DNA of 13,694 nt from Baffinella frigidus (lineage: Eukaryota; Cryptophyceae; Cryptomonadales; Baffinellaceae), in the NCBI GenBank assembly GCA_026770585.1, contig MU646823.1, positions 42,838-56,531 of the forward strand, given 5' to 3'. Position numbers and translations under genes: made by a program. Below, piece after piece: positions 7,910 through 10,900 of this stretch (position 1 is the first letter of the stretch; the number at the start of each line of letters is the position of its first letter). The notes beneath the pieces were generated by a model. The model was not told where the DNA came from and did not search any database. It was given only the letters and a program-made list of their open reading frames with translations.

Positions 7910-10900
7910 GCGAGAGAGAGAGAGAGCGAGCGAGAGAGAGAGCGAGCGAGCGAGCGAGCGAGCGAGAGAGAGAGAGAGCGATTGAGAGAAGGGGTTTAGG
8001 GAGTACCACGAAGAGTGATCGGGAATGCGAGGTACGCGCCTGGCACGGCCACCGCGGAGTGAGACACCCTACACCGCACGAGAGTGGTGCTATACCACAC
8101 CCTCGACACCCAACCCTCACAAAGTGGGTGGGACGCAACCTCCCACAGTGATGGGGAATCCGAGGTATGCGCCTTGAACGGCCGCGGCAGAGTCAGACAC
8201 CCGAAAGCGCTTCATACTCGTCGCTGCCTCCACCTAGTCGAGGGTTTCGAGTTCGCGGTTTGGGGGTGTAGGGCGCAGGGGTTAAGGTTGAGAGTTTCGG
8301 GAGTGAGGATCTAGGGTTTCAGCGGAGTCAGACATTCGGAATCGCTTCATGCTCGTCGCGGCCTCGACCTGCTGCGCACTCGCGCACTTTCATGTTGTTT
8401 TGTTGTAGATACCACCACTCATACTGTATCATTGTTTTATAGCATTCTTTAACATTGTTTTATGTTGTAGATAGTACCACGAAGATCCTGAAAAACACGT
8501 GTCGGAGGTGTTTTCTGCCCCGTGGTCGGGACTAGAGCAAGAGCAGTCAAGACACCCGGAATCGTTTCATGCTCGTCGCGGCCTCGACCTGCGGCGCACT
8601 CGCGCACTTTCATGATACATTATTATAATACATTGTACACGCGAACGTTAATAATTGTATTATTAACGTGATCTTGTACAAAGCCTGGACAAGGTGTGTA
8701 CCAGGGTGGTCAACCCCGCACCATCCTCCCCGCAAAGCCCTACCTCTGCCTCACGCAGGTTGCCTCACTATTCCTAACTTGACATGCTGGGTGTGTGGTA
8801 CACACGCGTCAACTTTCGAGCGGGAAAGAGCCCGGGTCCACCGAATTTCATTTCGGAAGATAATTGGATCAGTTGCGTATCTTAAGGCTTCCAACGCTTA
8901 AGATAAGGGTGCATATGCCATTTTAGGCATAACACCCAGACGTAAGATAGCATCAACGCGCAACAGGTTCAGTTATGTTCCGAGATGAAATGGGCGGGCA
9001 TCTCCTGTAACACCACGCCAAAGCTTATCTCAGAAAATGAGTTCTAAAACTCGTTTTCCTAAGTCAATTCCTCTACAAATTCGTCAACTTATTCTTTACT
9101 CTCCGCATAAGTTGACAAATTTGTAGGAGAATTGACTTAAGAAAACGAGTTTTAGAACTCGTTTTCTGAGATAAAAGCTGTCTCCTCCAGCCCACCCCCC
9201 TGACACCTATGTTGCCACGAAGCTAACCAACCCCCTGTGACTGGTACGGACCTGGCCGCGGTCGACTTGCCGCCACTGCGCCATCCTCCGCGCGAACCTA
9301 AGTCACCGTTTCGGGTTTAGAGTTTGGAGTTGAGGGTTTAGGGCGTACGGGTTAGGGTGTAGGGCGTAGTGTTTGGGGTCTTGGGTTTGAGCTTTACGGT
9401 TCAGGGTTCAGGGTTAAAGGTTTAGGGTGAAGGGTTGAGGGCGAAGTGTGTAGGGGTTAGGTGCTGGGATTACTTGAGGATGATCCGGAGGATCGCGGTG
9501 ATCGTCGAGAATGCGAGCCTGCTTCCGGGTTTCGGGTTTAGGGTTTGAGGGTTGTGGTTTAGGGTTTCGGGTTTAGGATTTAGGGTTTAGGGTTTAGGGT
9601 TTAAGGTTTAGGGTTTAGGGTTTAGAGTTGAGGGTTGAGGATTGAGGGCTCAGGGGTGAGGGCTTAGGGTTTAGGGTTTAGGGTTTAGGGTTTATGGTTT
9701 ATGGTTTAGGGTTTAGGGTTTAGGGTTTAGGGTTTGGGGTTTAGGGTGTAGGGTTTAGGATTTAGGGTTTAGGGTTTAGGGTTTAGGGTTTAGGGTTTAG
9801 GGTTTAGGGTTTAGGGTTTAGGGTGTAGGGTTCAGGGCTTAGGGTTTAGGGTTGAGGGGTGAGGGCTTAGGGTTTAAAGTTTAGGGTTTAGTGTTTGGGG
9901 TTGAGGGGTTAGGGGTTAGGGTTGATGGGTTAGAGTGCAGGCGTTCGGGTGCAGGGTTTGGTTTCGGGGATGACTTGTTGCGCATGAGAGACTCGTTGGT
10001 GATGCTCTCGAGGAAGCGCCCGTGCGCCGATCGCACTGTTTCGAACGACTGTGAGTCTTTCACTTGTGTCCTGCGAAACACGAGGCCGGTGGGGGGTTAT
10101 GCGGAAAAGGAGCGCGCCAGGGGGTTGGGGTTAGGCTCGTGAACGCCCGCGTGACCGGTCACGCGGACGCCGAAGCCAGACGGTCGGTCGTGACTGCCTT
10201 GCGTGTTCCTAGCGGGCTGTTCACGAGCATCTGTGCGACCGGTGGGGGGTTATGCGGAAAAGGAGCGCGCCAGGGGGTTGGGGTTAGAGTTTGGGTTGGG
10301 GTTTGTGTTTGGGTTTGGGTTCAGGGTTTGAGTGTGGGTTTGGGTTCAGGGTTTGTGGTTGAGGGCACTGTCTCGAATGACTGCGAGTCCTTCACTTGCG
10401 TCCTGCGGGAAAGGAGGGCGGCGGTAGGTTTGGGTTTGGGTTTGGGTTTGGGTTTGGGTTTGGGTTAGGGTTAGAGTTAGGGTTATGACAAGGGTTTGGT
10501 TTGGTTTGGGTTGAGGGTTTGTGGTGTAGGGCACTCTTTCCAACGACTGCGAGTCTTTGACGTGTGTCCTCCGGAAAAGGAGGCATGCGTTAGGGTTGAG
10601 ACCTTGGGGGTTGGAGTTCAGGGTAAGGGGTTTGGAGTTTGGTGTTTGGAGGGTTTAGGGTTGAGGGTTTATGGTTTATGGTTTATGGTTTATGGTTTAT
10701 GGTTCAGGGTTTGGGATTTGGCTTCGGGATTCGGGCTTGAGGGGGTTGGGTTTTAGGGTTCGATGTACCGGAGGGTCTCGAAGTGGAAGTCGATGACGTC
10801 ACACTCGAGGTAGCACACAAGGTTGCTCACCCTCCACCCTCCTCACCCCCCTCGCCCCCCTCACCCCCCTCACCCTCCACCCTCCCCACCCTCCACCGCA

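Noticed and set aside
7439-8151. Open frames with RERERERE segments, up to 186 codons
   Set aside because: The central part is the GA/GAGC microsatellite; the rest overlaps antisense echoes of exon 9.
8646-8668. AT-rich hairpin as a terminator or replication origin
   Set aside because: A single perfect stem without a T-run or iterons; in a eukaryotic intron there is no support for either role.
10064-10543. Frames with GLGLGLG or NPNPNPN runs
   Set aside because: Direct translation of TTTGGG repeats; no domain and no start context.
10033-10575. Plus-strand peptide SNDCESFTCVLR conserved in three copies
   Set aside because: The conservation is better explained by the minus-strand exon 6 frame (TQVKDSQSFETV), which has splice acceptors and GCP homology; the plus-strand frame shares the same wobble sites.
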